The position numbers and the translations under genes are program-made. A stretch of 64,000 nucleotides of DNA from assembly GCA_905221605.1 (NCBI GenBank), contig CAJNDS010002819.1, positions 102,001 to 166,000 on the forward strand. The letters are read 5' to 3'. Numbering within the stretch: the stretch's first letter is position 1; the number at the start of each line of letters is the position of its first letter. The stretch comes from Symbiodinium natans (Eukaryota > Sar > Dinophyceae > Suessiales > Symbiodiniaceae). This document shows, piece after piece, positions 47,021-58,588 of the stretch. The notes beneath the pieces were generated by a model that saw only the letters and a program-made list of their open reading frames with translations, was not told where the DNA came from and searched no databases.

Positions 47021-47601
47021 TATGCCAGGGACCTTCCGGAATATCATAACCCAAGACCAGCTGCTAGGGGTTTAGGGGCTTAAGGTTTAGGGCTTACTCG
47101 AACGGGGATTTTGGGGCATAAAAGCGGCGCTTATTTATATTTGATGACTTGGTAGCTAAGACGCCGAGGCCTTGGGGGTTTAGGGTTTTGACACGCTATT
47201 CAGGGGCTTCTCGGAAGTTCTTGTTTCACCTTTACTTCGTCCTAATTTCCCCTTATTTCCCTTGCTTATTATCTCACCCTTCACAAGCATTTCGCCAATA
47301 ATTTCCCGTACGTCACACTTATTTCGCCCTATGTTCCCCTTATTTCACTCTTAGTTCATCTCTACTTTCCTCATCTCACCTTTAATTCACCCTTATTTCG
47401 CCATAATTCACCCTTATTTCGCCATAATTCACCCTTATTTCGCCATAATTTACCCTGAGTTCACCCTTATTTCACCCTTATTTCACCCTTATTTCGCCTT
47501 TAGTTTGAGGCAGTCTGCACCCAGCAACTTTGAAGGCTTTCCCATGGGAAAACGCATGAAGGGGCCAATGAGTGCGCAACCGGCGTGTTTTCTCCCTTTC
47601 C
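47021..47601. repeat. Direct repeat, copy 1 (about 580 bp)
   Basis: Starts TATGCCAGGG, includes GATGACTTGGTAGCTAAGAC, a CCCTTATTTC array (about 47220-47512) and a right module (GGCAGTCTGCACCCAGCAAC ... CCGGCGTGTTTTCTCCCTTT). Copy 2 is at 48628-49189; a third partial right module is at about 50396-50515. Confidence 0.9.
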
Positions 47602-47609
47602 ACGAGGGC

Positions 47610-48430
47610 TTAGGGATTCTGAGGGTTTACTAAAATTCAGGTTGCCCAGGGTTTGTTTTTGTTCTTGTGGGCGGTTTAGGCCTTAGATCTTTTTCGGGTT
47701 TATGGTTTAGGGTGCTTTAGGGTTTAGGGTATTAGGGGCGGTCAGTCGGGGGGTCCCCGAATAGTCTCATCGTCTCGAGTCTCATCCTGTGAACCGTGCG
47801 GACTCCCTCTGGAGTCTTTGCGTGTTGCACGCACGGCAAGAAGAATAGGCCGCCGCGTGGGGGATGGTGATGTCGGTGGTAATCGAAGTTTGTGAAGCTC
47901 CGTCGTGAACTCCCAAGTCTTGCCATTGTTCAGTGTGTAGAAGATGTGGTGGCTGGCTGCCGGCTCCCGAGAGTTTGCTCGGCTGTGGCCACTGTCCACC
48001 CTTTCTTGCGCTCCACTTGTGCAATCCAAGGGTCTATATTTGGTTTAGGGTTAGGGTTTAGGGCTCGGGGTTCCGAAGCTTGTAAACCCTAAACCCTCAA
48101 ACCACTTAGAGAACTTCGACTCTTCTTGAGTTTAGAGCCAGGGCTTTATGGGTTCGGGGGTTCTAGGGCTGACTCTCAGGGTTTCAGGGATTTAGTGAGT
48201 TTAGGCTTGTTCGGGTTTAGTGTTGCTAGGGTTAACGGTTTAGGGTTTTAGGGGCACCCTTCTCTTCGACTCTTGGGGTTTAGGGTGTTTAGGTTTTGGA
48301 GTTTTAGGGTGTTAGGGTTTAGAGTTTAGTGGATTCCCTTTTCGACTCGACTCTTGAAGGGTTCAAGGGGTTTTAGGGCTTCTTAATTAAGGGTTTAGGG
48401 GTTTAGCGGTTTAGGGTACCCAGACTTCAG
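47610..48430. repeat. Interstitial TTTAGGG-like tracts
   Basis: Degenerate TTTAGGG/GGTTTAGG units at about 47620-47740, 48040-48100 and 48180-48430, mostly in the G-rich orientation on the + strand, with one inverted patch (GTAAACCCTAAACCCTCAAA at about 48082). Confidence 0.8.
47742..47990 (-). pseudogene. Possible relic exon in the telomere-like field
   Basis: The - strand frame contains HHIFYTLNNGKTWEFTTELH, which looks protein-derived, but it is isolated among repeats with no splice partner. Probably a fragment. Confidence 0.25.
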
Positions 48431-48627
48431 ACCAGGGCTCTTCACAGCGCCGCAATGGGGCTCGCCATAATCAGTACCTCGGACACAATCCAGTAAAGAG
48501 CAAGGCCGTCGTGCCCCAAACAAATGCCAGCTTGCAACTCAGCTCTATCATCAGTCAAGTCTCGGAGAATGAAGATGTCAGAAAATCACAGAGACAGTAG
48601 TGCGCCGCGAACGTGAGCAGCCCACAG

Positions 48628-49189
48628 TATGCCAGGGCCTTCCGGACACAAACCCTATATAAATTCTATAACCCAAGGTCTGCTGCTAGGGGTTGAGGGG
48701 CTTAGGGTTTAGGGCGGCGCCTATTTGATGACTTGGTAGCTAAGACGCCGAGGCCTTGGGGGTTTAGGGTTTTGACACGCTATTCAGGGGCTTCTCGGAA
48801 GTTCTTGTTTCACCTTTACTTCGTCCTAATTTCCCCTTATTTCCCTTATCTCACCCTTCACAAGCATTTCGCCAATAATTTCCCGTACGTCACACTTATT
48901 TCGCCCTACGTTCCCTTATTTCACTCTTAGTTCATCTCTACTTTCCTCATCTCACCTTTAATTCACCCTTGTGTCGCCATAAGTCACCCTTATTTCGCCA
49001 TAATTCACCCTTATTTCGCCATAATTTACCCTGAGTTCACCCTTATTTCACCCTTATTTCACCCTTATTTCACCCTTATTTCGCCTTTAGTTTGAGGCAG
49101 TCTGCGCCCAGCAACTTTGAAGGCTTTCCCATGGGAAAACGCATGAAGGGGTCAATGAGTACGCAACCGGCGTGTTTTCTCCCTTTCCC
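48628..49189. repeat. Direct repeat, copy 2
   Basis: The same order of blocks as 47021-47601 and nearly identical over most of its length, about 1.6 kb away. A satellite block (CCTCGGACACAATCCAGTAA...) occurs at 48477-48525 and again at 49193-49240. Confidence 0.9.
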
Positions 49190-49615
49190 GCGCCTCGGAC
49201 ACAATCCAGTAAAGAGCAGGGCCGTCGTGCCCCAAACCCCCCGCCTGCGTTCCCACAAACTCCGGACTCCAGCTCAGTGGGGTCCACCGGAAGCAGGGCC
49301 AGCGCGGCCAAGCGGACGACCCTCGCAGTTTTGGGTTTAGGGCCCTTGAGACTTATATGGAATCTCGTGTCCAAACAGGTTAAACAGCCAGATACTATGG
49401 CCTCAGGGCTTTCGGTTTAGGGGTTCGGGTTCAGGGTGGCTAGACAGGTGCATTTGAATGATGGCGGGGCCAAGGATAAACAGGTTTACACCCAGTCAGA
49501 CCCAGTCACTAGCGTTTCAATCCCATGCCCTAAACCTCATAGTGACCCTTGTTTCACCCTTCTTGACATGGATCAGGTCTCTCGCCGTTTCTATCCCCGC
49601 ACGCCTGACGTGCTT

Positions 49616-50059
49616 TCAGCGAAGGCAGTTCTGGCAGGGCCCGTATGCACACAGCCTTCTAGAGCGACTGATATTGCCGCAGTCTTCTCGGTGGTAGCTG
49701 CTACCGCTAACAGTCACAACTATCGGATCTGGCGCTCTTGCCTCTCTCAACTCAAGAAGAACTCGATGATGATGCTCCCGGAGCAGTGCATGCTCTCGGG
49801 CTTCTCGCCTTAAGATGCGAAGTTCATCTTCGCACCGCTCAATCATCCTTGCCTGCTCTGCCACGATCTCTTCAAGCTCTCGAGCCTTCCGGATATAGCA
49901 TTCCATAAAATCCTTTTCGCTTGCACTCATGCCTCTGTTTGCTTGCGCGTCTTTGTCAATGGTCGAAGGTCCTGGCTCTGTCTGTACCTGAACACTGATT
50001 CGCTGGCGGCGTCGGCACAAGGCCTCCGCCCAAATCATCATTTGACCACAGCCAGCCAT
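49616..50059 (-). CDS. Coiled-coil protein with C-terminal His/Cys motif, 147 residues
   Basis: ATG at 50059-50057 follows directly on TTTCTTCTTTTGGCTGCCAG, a strong acceptor that could be the spliced-leader addition site. Residues about 55-110 form a coiled coil (REAREHALLREHHHRVLLEL). The C-terminus reads SSYHREDCGNISRSR then LCAYGPCQNCLR and stops. The YHxxxC...C..C pattern is widespread at protein ends in dinoflagellate genomes and could bind a metal; its function is unknown. The upstream frame is open, so an additional 5' exon is possible. It is the next gene downstream of the nine-exon gene. Confidence 0.6.
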   Translation of the reverse strand: MAGCGQMMIWAEALCRRRQRISVQVQTEPGPSTIDKDAQANRGMSASEKDFMECYIRKARELEEIVAEQARMIERCEDELRILRREAREHALLREHHHRVLLELREARAPDPIVVTVSGSSYHREDCGNISRSRRLCAYGPCQNCLR

Positions 50060-51810
50060 CTGGCAGCCAAAAGAAGAAATGGCAGGTGAAACAGCAAAAA
50101 ACCCGGGGCCTCGGGGTGTGAAGGGCCCAGGGGCACCCAACGTTCTTTTTCTCGATACGAGAGGGCTGTCGGCACACACAGTCAGTACAGTCTTGACATA
50201 CGTGCAAAGGGGCAGGGGTCTCTTTTTCAACCTTGTCTCTATTTCACCCTTAGTTCACCCTTAGTTCACCCTTATTGCACCCTTATTTCACCCTTATTTC
50301 CCTTATTTCACCCTTATTTCACCCTTATTTCACCCTTATTTCACCCTTATTTCACCCTTATTTCTATGTCACCCTTATTTCACCCTCTCTTTCGACGCAG
50401 TCTGCACCCAGCAAATTTTATAAGGCTCTCCCATGGAAAAAAAAGCATGAATGAAGGGGGCCAATGAGCACGGGCCCAGCGTGTTCAGGGTTCTAATAAT
50501 AGGGCTCCCCTTTCCCGCGCCTCGGCTTGCTGGCTCTCGCTCACGTAGGCCCAAAGAGTAGAGAGCGTGGCCGTCGAAGAAGCAATCGCTTGCAAGCCAC
50601 TTCTTGTCTTGCTTGGGGCATTTGGGAACATGGTCTATAAGACTCGCACGGGGGCAGCGGAAAGAAAGAGGTATTCAGTAGCTTTTAGGTATCCTTTTCA
50701 TGGGGCACTCACACACATGGGCCACTTTCACATTCACCTTGGGCAACAGGGTGCGCGGCAGGTGTCACCCTCAACGCTAAGCCCCCAAAGCCTCAAACGC
50801 TACAAAGGTGAACTAAGGGTGAAATCACGAAAGCTAGCTCTTTGGGAGCTTGCGGGAGTTCTTGTTTACCAGTTTGTTCGTGGGCCAAACAGCACTCAGG
50901 GGCCCGATATATAGGAGGTTTAAGCTGCCAGGGGGGGGGGGGGGCCCAGCAGCCACGGTTTGTGCTCGCCGTTCCCGCCCAGGGAGAGAGCTTCGGGTGT
51001 TGGAGGGTTTAGGGTTAAGGGATAAGGGTTTAGGGTTTAGGGAAACCTACACCCTACATCCTGAACCCGGAGCCCTTTCGACAAAGCCCTGCACAATCAA
51101 CCCTGAACCCGACACCTTCCGCTCTGAAAACCAACAAAAAGTCGGCACTTGGGCCTTGAAGGTCTACTCCTCCTAGAGTCAGTCCTGGAGGAAAGACCCT
51201 CAAATCCTACAGTCCCAACTCCCCCCCCCCCCCCCCAAAAAAAAAAAAAAAAAGAGAAAGAATGAACAAACTCCTGAAAAGCCACTTGAGATGCCCCTTG
51301 GGATGTCTCTGGGGGTGACCACGCAAACAAGAAATCCTTGGAGGCTGGTGGGGGGGGGGGGGGGGGCATGTTCCTGCGCCCTAGCTTTCGTTCGCCCTGC
51401 TCTCAAGTAAGGTCAGGCCAGGGTCAAATAAGAATGACATAATGAAAAGAAAGGCAACGTAGGGTGAATTAAGGGTAACATTAGGGTACACGACAGGAAA
51501 AAGTCAACTAAGGGTAAAACAAGGGTCGCAAAAGGGTAAAATAAGGATCTTTTTGACTGCAGCGGGCGTGCGCAAATCACACCACTGGACAGCATGCCCA
51601 GTTCTGCGTCCACTCCCGGCGACTATTTGATCTTGTATATTTCGACTATATGCGATGTATGTATCTCTTCTGGAGTTATTGTGAGCGCTGTTCATTGCTC
51701 ATGGGTTGTCTTCTAAAATCCGAGCTTAAAGTGTCATGACGTCGCCAGACGAAGGCTACTTGAAACGGTGACCAGGTGCAGGCAAGGTCAACCCCGTGGC
51801 AAAGTACTTC
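50060..51810. other. Intergenic, repeat-bearing
   Basis: Contains a CCCTTATTTCA array (50233-50392), a partial module of the 47/48-kb repeat (50396-50515), short G and C/A runs (50930-50944, 51223-51253, 51350-51366), a TTTAGGG patch (about 51005-51042) and a degenerate array (51410-51550). A 115-codon + frame (50567-50914) has no support as a gene. Confidence 0.45.
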
Positions 51811-54800
51811 TCAGTCCCGGGACGATGACGCCAGCGAGTCACAGTACTCTTGCAAGGCGGCTCGTGGGGGCCTTTTCAGGACCAAATCACGAACACCGCC
51901 AAAATTTAGCTGTCTGCCTAAGTCTTTAAGCGTTGGAAATGAATTTCGCCACAGACTGAGCCTCTCGAAAGTTCTTTCTGGGTGCAGCCTGTTCCAGCGG
52001 TTGTAGCAGAAATCCAGCACCTGCTCCAGGGCGTCCGTTTTGTCCGCGCAGCGCAGTGTCGGCCATTTGCGAGTGCATGACTGAGCTTCTGTTGCCAACT
52101 CATCGCCTCAATCAGTCTGCCAAAAATCAGTGGATTGGGGGGTAGTCAGGATAGTCGTATTAATTAATTATGCCTGGAAGTACGGCTGCTACACACAAAC
52201 AAGTCGCAGGGATACCTGATCCTGAAATGCTTCTGGACAGGATGATACTCGATATTGAAGTCGTGAATGGTCCCCTGCCCAGGGAGAAGGCGCTTCAGGT
52301 TGTCCGGTGTCAAATTGGCCAACCGGTCCGCCCGGGCTTTGGCTTTCGCCTGGTGCTCCTTGTGCACCCGCGCTTTGTCTGTAGGGTGCAAATTACCCTT
52401 CAGGACCTAGGCGATGACTCCACACACAAAAATTGCTTCATGAACAGTCAAAAAAAAACCAAGCCACTAGACCTTAACCAAAGGCAGGAACTGGATTCTG
52501 GCATGCCTGTCAAGCATCCTGCCCAGCAACGCCCTCGCCCTCGCCAGCTTGGTCCTCGCCAGCTTGGTCCTCGCCAGCTTGTTTCTCGCCAGCTTGGTCC
52601 TGGGCATTGTTGCATCTGTTCATTCACACAGGCAACGCCGCCCAGGCACCTACCTAGCCTAAACTCTCCCCTCCCCCCAGCCATTGCCCTTGTCCTGGTT
52701 GGTGTCCCGCGCTGCCTCTTCTTCTTGTTCCTTGCGGCCATGCCGCACACAGGGCCTTTTTTGCCCAGGATTCCGGCGACCATCCGGGCCACCTCGCCCT
52801 CGTCCGCTGCTGGCTGCAGACACTTGACCAAGGCGGTTGCGTACTCCTGTTTTTTCACGCCGCCTTTCTGGCCTGGTTTCTTCCTGGGAAAGGGGGCCTT
52901 CAGAGTACGCAGGAACAGCTTGAGCTCCTCCACCTTGAAGAAGGTGCCGTGGTGCACCGCGGCGTAGATCAAGTTCTGCAGCTCGTTGACCTGCAAAACC
53001 ATTGTCTGCTGCTGCAGCTGAAGCTCTTCTGGCACGCAGCAGGGCAGAACTGGCTCCGTTGCAACAGCAAGCCACTCAGCGCCCTGGATGTCAAAGTTAT
53101 GCATCCAGCGAGGCTCATTGTCCTCTGCCATGCCCACCAAGTACTCCTGCAAGTCGTTATTCTAACCTTTTTTGATTCCAGCCTTACTTAGCCTTTTTTT
53201 TAAACTTTGTTCCTTTAATTGCGCTTATTTCACCCTTATTTCGCCCTTATTTCACATTTATTTTTCCCTTATTTGCCCTTCAATTTTCTTTATTCTTCCC
53301 TTATTTCCCTTTATTTTGTCCTTATTCAGGCTTATCTGACCCTGGCCTGACCTTATTTCGGTCCCTTAATTCACTTTTATTCCATTAGTTTACCCGCAAT
53401 TACTTCTTCTTTTTCCTTATGTCCCTTAGCCAGTCCTGGCCCTGCCGGCTGGTCACCTTGTTGAGTCTGGCGCCCAGCGCGCTCCACTTGCGGAATCCAA
53501 GCGACATGAAGTACTCGCCGCTTGTCGTGTGCAAAAAACATTGCCCAGCAGTGAAGAGGGCCCCGAGCCAAGCGTGCCTCACGTTGGCAAACTCGCTGCC
53601 AGCATCTTCCATGGCGTACGCCAGAGCAGCAGCAGACTTGTGGTGAGACAGCGGGCCTGCGTTTCGGAACTTGATCTCGTCCGGCCGCTGCGGGAAACGC
53701 TGGTCCTCCCCGTAGCGGATCTCCGGCATGCGCTGGCCTTTGACATTGCCCAGGCCATTGAATTCTCGCAGCAGGCGGACGTCAGCTGAGCGATATGTGA
53801 ACCAGTCGGCTTTGCTGGGCAGGAGTTGCGGAGCTGATTCCTTGCCGTACGGTGCACAAACTGCGTAGAGCCAGCGGGTAAAATACCCGAACTTCTGGTT
53901 CTTCGCATGCCGGGACGAAAGATCTTTAAGGTGGTTGAAAGTCGACTCCAGCACGTCCTTCGTCGTAGAAGTTCCTGCAAGGCAAAGCGCAAAGAAGCCC
54001 AGACTATGGCTGTCACATAGTGTGGTTTGGGCTCTTCCCCGCAAACCCGACATCCCGGCGCAGTAATAAACAACAAATAACCCAACGACATAGGGGCCAA
54101 AAAAGAGGTGAAATTAGGAGTAAACTACAGGAAACGCAGGAAACATATGAATAGAATAAGGACGAATCTGGAACCCGCTGTGAACCCCGTCCTGTTTTCA
54201 GAAGCTTGAGGAGGTGTCGGGTGTCTTCGTAGTCTGGGTCGAAGCCGGTTTGAACGAACGTGGCCAACAGTTCCAAGCAAAGTGACTCGCGATGCCACGC
54301 GATGTCTTCCAGGACCGAACTGATATACTTGTTGCTCGTTTGCTTCTTGTGAAGGTGGAGAACTGTCTCTGTTATGGACTTCAGAAAGTCCATGCCTCCA
54401 TACACGTGTCGGGGAAGCACAACAGCGCAATAAGTTCTAATTAGTAGGTGTACATTATAAGAAGTAAACGGTCTGCCTTCAACGCGCTCGAAGGCGTCAT
54501 CGGACAGCAGCACGCAGGCTGCGCCGGGCAGTGCGTAGCGGTGCACCACCTGTGACCAAACCACATTGCTGGCCAAGCATTGCGCGAAGTTCACAGCAGT
54601 TTCCAGCAGTTCGAGCTCCTCCTGAGGAGGGGGTGGGGGCCTGTATTGTTCCTTCTTTGGCTCTTGTTTGACCATTGTTATTTCCTGTTCGACGCATATT
54701 TTACCGTGATTCTCCTTTTACTTTAGTATTATTTTACCCTTATTTTTCTTATCTGACGCTGTGACCCTCATTGGCGCACTTATTTGACCCTTATTTGCTT

Positions 54801-57058
54801 TTGCTATTTGATGCTTATTTGACCCTTATTTTTTTTGTTTGACGCTTATTTGACCCTTATTTTACTCTTATTTTTTCCTTATTTGACGCATTGACCCAGA
54901 ACAAGCAGACCTTGATTTGGTTTCCTTCCCCCTGACCGGAACGCTGCTTGTATTGTTGCTCCCACAAAACGGTCGCCCAAAATGCCTGGCCTCCAGAGAC
55001 CCTCCCTGAAACCCTCCCTGAAACCCTCCCACCAAAACCTTCCCTGACACCCTGCTAGGGGGACGATTCCTGGGCAGGGTTTAAGGAACCCCTTGTAAAA
55101 ATCGTCAACATACTACACACCCCCTCCTCAACCCTCCCAAAACCTAAAGCCTCAAGCTTTTTTTGGTGACTCCTTTGAGGTTGGATTTAAGATTTGGATG
55201 GAAAAGGTTTTGGAATTTCATGGGCATTGGGACGTGGGCCGGACCGGCTCAGCATTTAAAATTAAGGTTGATTTGTATTACAGGAAATAAGGCCTGAGGG
55301 ATCCCAGAACAAGCAGACGAATAATAATAAGGAGCACCTGCCTAGTCGTGACCCTGAGTGAGTGCCGAGCTTCTACCATCCAGACATTGTTCCGGTCCAT
55401 TGTCATAGCTGGACGAATGCTGCACGTCAAGCCAAGTTTCTCGCAGAAATCCAGACTGAAAGCAGTCCCCAAGATCGCTTTGGCCGTCGTCCACCATGAC
55501 CGTCCTTGTGGATGCGCAGGGCGGGGTTCTAATTAGGTTGTAACTCTTGCCCGCTACTTATGCCCTCTGCGTGTTTACATTTGTACAATAGCTTTAGTTT
55601 CACTGCTGTTTAATTCTCAAGTTCCCCTAGTTTACGGCTGGTCCTTGTGCTCGTTCCACACACCACTGTAGCATGTCCTTTGGCTTGGTTTGGGCCTTGA
55701 GGTCAGTCGCGTACTTGTGCTCCAATGCCGCAGCTATTTCCACAATAATAATTCCGTGCTGACGTAGTTCTGCCTGTTGAAGAAACTCAGCAAACATTTC
55801 GCAGGGTGACTTCCCTGCATAGTAGCGGTACAGCTCTGCCTTCGTCATGGCCTTCTTCTTTGGGGCCGGCTGGTTCGGCTGTTCCTCGTCTGCCTCCTCG
55901 TTTTCCTCATTGGAGGCCTCATCGCCCTCGTCCTCGTCCTGGGCGTCGCGCGTTTGTATTCTTTATTTGTGTGGGAGTTGGAAAGCAGTACTTAAGTATT
56001 GCCGTATTGCTCACTGTTTATTCATTTTACACAGCCCCCTCCTTTTCCCTTCCCTGGAATCTCTGAAGCTCCGGTATTCGGAAGGCCCATTCTTCATTAC
56101 ATAAATGTTATTTCAGGCTCCTTGCTGGCATCAACATTGACTTTTTAGGCTTGCTGACTGCGTGGGCATGCACACTTATTTCAAGAGCCAGTCGCTGGTG
56201 AGCCCAACTCCATCATGGCCTGTGCAGACGCCGCCAGAATCGGCCACTCGCGGATGAGGTCCCTGAACGAGGAGTTCATCCCAAACCACGCCTTTGTTTT
56301 GACCTTGGCTGCTTCTGTTTTAAGAGGCTTGCTTGACCGTTTGAAGCTTTTTTGGGCCCGATTTTTCTGTGATTTGCTGCTTTGCAGGGTTTACGTTTAT
56401 GTTTTTTTCGGGTGAATAAGGTCAAACACGGGAAACGTAAGGGTCAAACAGGTGTGAAATAAGGGTGAAATAAGGGTCAATTAAGGACAAATAAGGGTGA
56501 AATAAGGGTTAATTAAGGGTAAATAAGGGTGAAATAAGGGTGAACTAAGGATGAAATAATGGAATAAGGGTGAAATAAGGGTGAAATAAGGGTGAACTAA
56601 GGGAATGAGGGTGAAATAAGGGTGAAATAAGGGTGAAATAAGGGCGACACAAGGGTAAAAAAAGGTGACGTAAGGACGTACCGAGTAGCAAACTTGCCTC
56701 GCCGTCTCATGGCTCTGCTTCGCATGAGCTCGTCGATCTGGGGCACAGGTGCCTCTTCGGACTCGACGCCCAGCTCCATCGAGAGGTTTTCAAACCATTC
56801 GGTTGGCTGGCGTTCCATCCAGGCCTGGAGGCACTCACGCTGCTTCTCGGCCTTGTCGCCGCTCAGGAAGCTCCCGTGCGAGAAGTTCGCGGCTATGCTT
56901 AGCTTGAGGGAGCTCTCGCCGAGTCCTGAGTGGTCGATCGCCCGTTTCATACTGTTCCATAACGGGTGCGCGAGCTCAGCCTCCAGGTCACCACGTAAAC
57001 GGAGAACGCCAAACAGGTAGCGCCAACTTTTGGTTTGCTGGGACTCCTCGTCCTCTAC
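51811..57058 (-). CDS. Nine-exon gene, about 900 residues, function unassigned
   Basis: Exons: 57058-56678, 56303-about 56211, 55938-55644, 55504-55338, 54621-54192, 53974-53457, 53144-about 52755, 52397-52206, 52080-51811 (stop). Phases agree at each resolved junction. Donors include GT (56677, 55337, 53456) and GA (55643, 54191, probably 52205). Segments in order: RYLFGVLRLRGDLEAELA and GERQP-type helices; WFGMNSSFRDLIREWPIL; an acidic linker then TKAELYRYYAGKSPCEMFAE; WWTTAKAILGTAFSLDFCEK; HRYALPGAACVLLSDDAF; TTKDVLESTFNHLKDL and FTRWLYAVCAPYG; SAAALAYAMEDAGSEFANVR and FMSLGFRKWSALGARL; a SAP-like KVEELKLFLRTL...KKQEYATALVKCLQP; LKRLLPGQGTIHDF and HFRIRYP; TDALEQVLDFCYNRWNRLHP. I believe this matches a lineage-expanded dinoflagellate family but cannot name it. 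The first exon or exons are missing. Confidence 0.65.
52545..52605. repeat. 15-bp tandem repeat
   Basis: About four copies of CTCGCCAGCTTGGTC, just past the likely 3' end of the seventh exon of the nine-exon gene, probably in the following intron. Confidence 0.85.
53220..53400. repeat. 11-bp array inside an intron of the nine-exon gene
   Basis: CCCTTATTTCA units in the intron between exons 53457-53974 and 53144. C-rich strand on +. Confidence 0.8.
54700..54900. repeat. Degenerate array (CTTATTTGACC) inside an intron
   Basis: A variant unit with GACC in place of CACC, in the intron between 54621 and 55338. Confidence 0.7.
56410..56665. repeat. 11-bp array inside an intron, opposite orientation
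   Basis: GTGAAATAAGG units between exons 56303 and 56678. Its orientation is inverted relative to the 53.2 kb array of the same gene, so the arrays are not simply transcription-oriented. Confidence 0.85.
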
Positions 57059-57094
57059 CTGGGCTTGGGGGTTTAATTTTTTGGGGCCCTTTTT

Positions 57095-57258
57095 TCATCC
57101 TTATCTCACCCTTGTTGCACCATTGCTTTTCCTTATGTGCCCCTTTCTATTTTGATCCTTATTTCACTCTTATTTCACCATTATTTCACAATTGTTTACA
57201 CTTATTTCCCCTACTTCCCTTATTTGACCCTTGTTTGACCCTTAGTTGACCCTTGTTT
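57095..57258. repeat. Degenerate 11-bp array
   Basis: CCTTATTTCAC-like units just 5' of the first resolved exon of the nine-exon gene. Confidence 0.6.
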
Positions 57259-57611
57259 CTAGGGCTGGGGGGGGTGCAAAGGCTTTAGTTAGGGGATTTA
57301 GGGTTTGCCCGAACATGAAATCTCGTTCAGCCCCTTCTTGGAGGTCGTCATAAGGGAGAGAAGGTTGCAATAAAGGCTTCAAACTATCGAGACCACACGT
57401 GTCATGAGGGGCGGACGTTTGGACGGCAGTGGACATGCACAAGTTCCTTCAAGTCCCCTCAAGCCCGCACTATCTGATCCGATTAGATTAGGTTGTCACA
57501 GTCAACGACCATGGTCTTGCGCAAGCAGGACTCTGCTAAGGGCAGTGACGGCTGAGACATTCGGCACGCTTCCAATAATGTACCCAGAAGCACCGTTCGG
57601 CTTAAACTGAG

Positions 57612-57613
57612 GT

Positions 57614-57646
<33 letters not shown>
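57612..57646. repeat. Poly-G run, about 34 nt
   Basis: One of the longest uninterrupted G runs in the window. A frame through it on the - strand becomes poly-Pro. Confidence 0.9.
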
Positions 57647-57647
<1 letters not shown>

Positions 57648-57714
57648 AGGGTTGTTCTGAATGCAACCGGGCAGCAGCACGAAGCATCGGTCGTTGTGAT
57701 GCTGGTGGAAGCTG

Positions 57715-57857
57715 CACTGAGTCCAAAGTGTCCAGCGTGAGCCAGTGCGCCGGATCTGGGATGAAGAAGTCCAAGCCGCGGCCAGTCATGGCAGTCAAGC
57801 CATGGTGAAGCAACTTGATGACTGCCTCAATTGCAGATTGCAGCAAACGGGACTGGA
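57715..57857 (-). CDS. Candidate exon upstream of the nine-exon gene
   Basis: Acceptor ATCTTTGAAGTCTTCCAG| then SRLLQSAIEAVIKLLHHGLT and GRGLDFFIPDPAHWLTLDTL. The + strand is also open here, but the acceptor and composition favour the - strand. It could be the 5' exon of the nine-exon gene, though phase was not fixed. Confidence 0.4.
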
Positions 57858-58404
57858 AGACTTCAAAGATCTTCATTCAAAGAACAACACAATTTTAATC
57901 TATTACTGTTATTATTGCGCGTGCGCTGCAAACAAACCGAGTTTCATAGAACCCTTTGCAGTCTGTGGCCGACAACGCCGGCCTCAGGTCAGGTAACCCT
58001 AAGCTGGCTGGTGAATCCGAAAACATCTATGCGTATCCCAGAATAGTACGCTGTATTTAAGAAGTCTTTTCATTTTTGTGCCTGAAATTTTCTCAGAAAC
58101 TGACCCTTTCAATTACGTTCTCGTCTCTAGTGCGGGTGAGGCTAGTCTAAGCCTAGCACCTCTCCCTGTTCCCCCTCTCACCTCTCCCCGGACGCTCCCT
58201 CGTCGATACAACAATAACAAAGCCACCTGCCTCAGCACGGATGTCCCATCCATACGTTCCGGAATCAGCGCTGGTAGGACCTGAGAGTTACACTGGCTGT
58301 ACACAGGCGTTTAATGAGAATTCCTGCGGTGCACACTACGCACTGCTTGCCGCGACGCAACCGTGCACACGTCCGTTTTGTTCTCTCGGCACGGTTCAGC
58401 TCAG

Positions 58405-58466
58405 TGTGGAGCGATGCCCGGCGTGGCAAGGCAAGGGGAGCGATGCCCGGCGTGGCAAGGCAAGGT
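58405..58466. repeat. 29-bp tandem repeat x 2
   Basis: GAGCGATGCCCGGCGTGGCA plus AGGCAAGGG repeated once, between the ASCH gene and the next gene. Confidence 0.85.
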
Positions 58467-58588
58467 GTCGTCACACCAAACACTTGAAGCCCTATATAAG
58501 AGGACGCAAAGGGCGCCGCAAGCATTTCTGGGGTAGTTTGTCTGGGCCTATATACCTATGTTGCGCAGTCTTTTTCTGACACCTTCCG

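Noticed and set aside
46840-49430. Chromosome end
   Set aside because: The telomere-like tracts are short, degenerate, in mixed orientation and flanked by genes on both sides.
49436-49813. 125-codon + frame
   Set aside because: It overlaps the better supported - strand coiled-coil gene.
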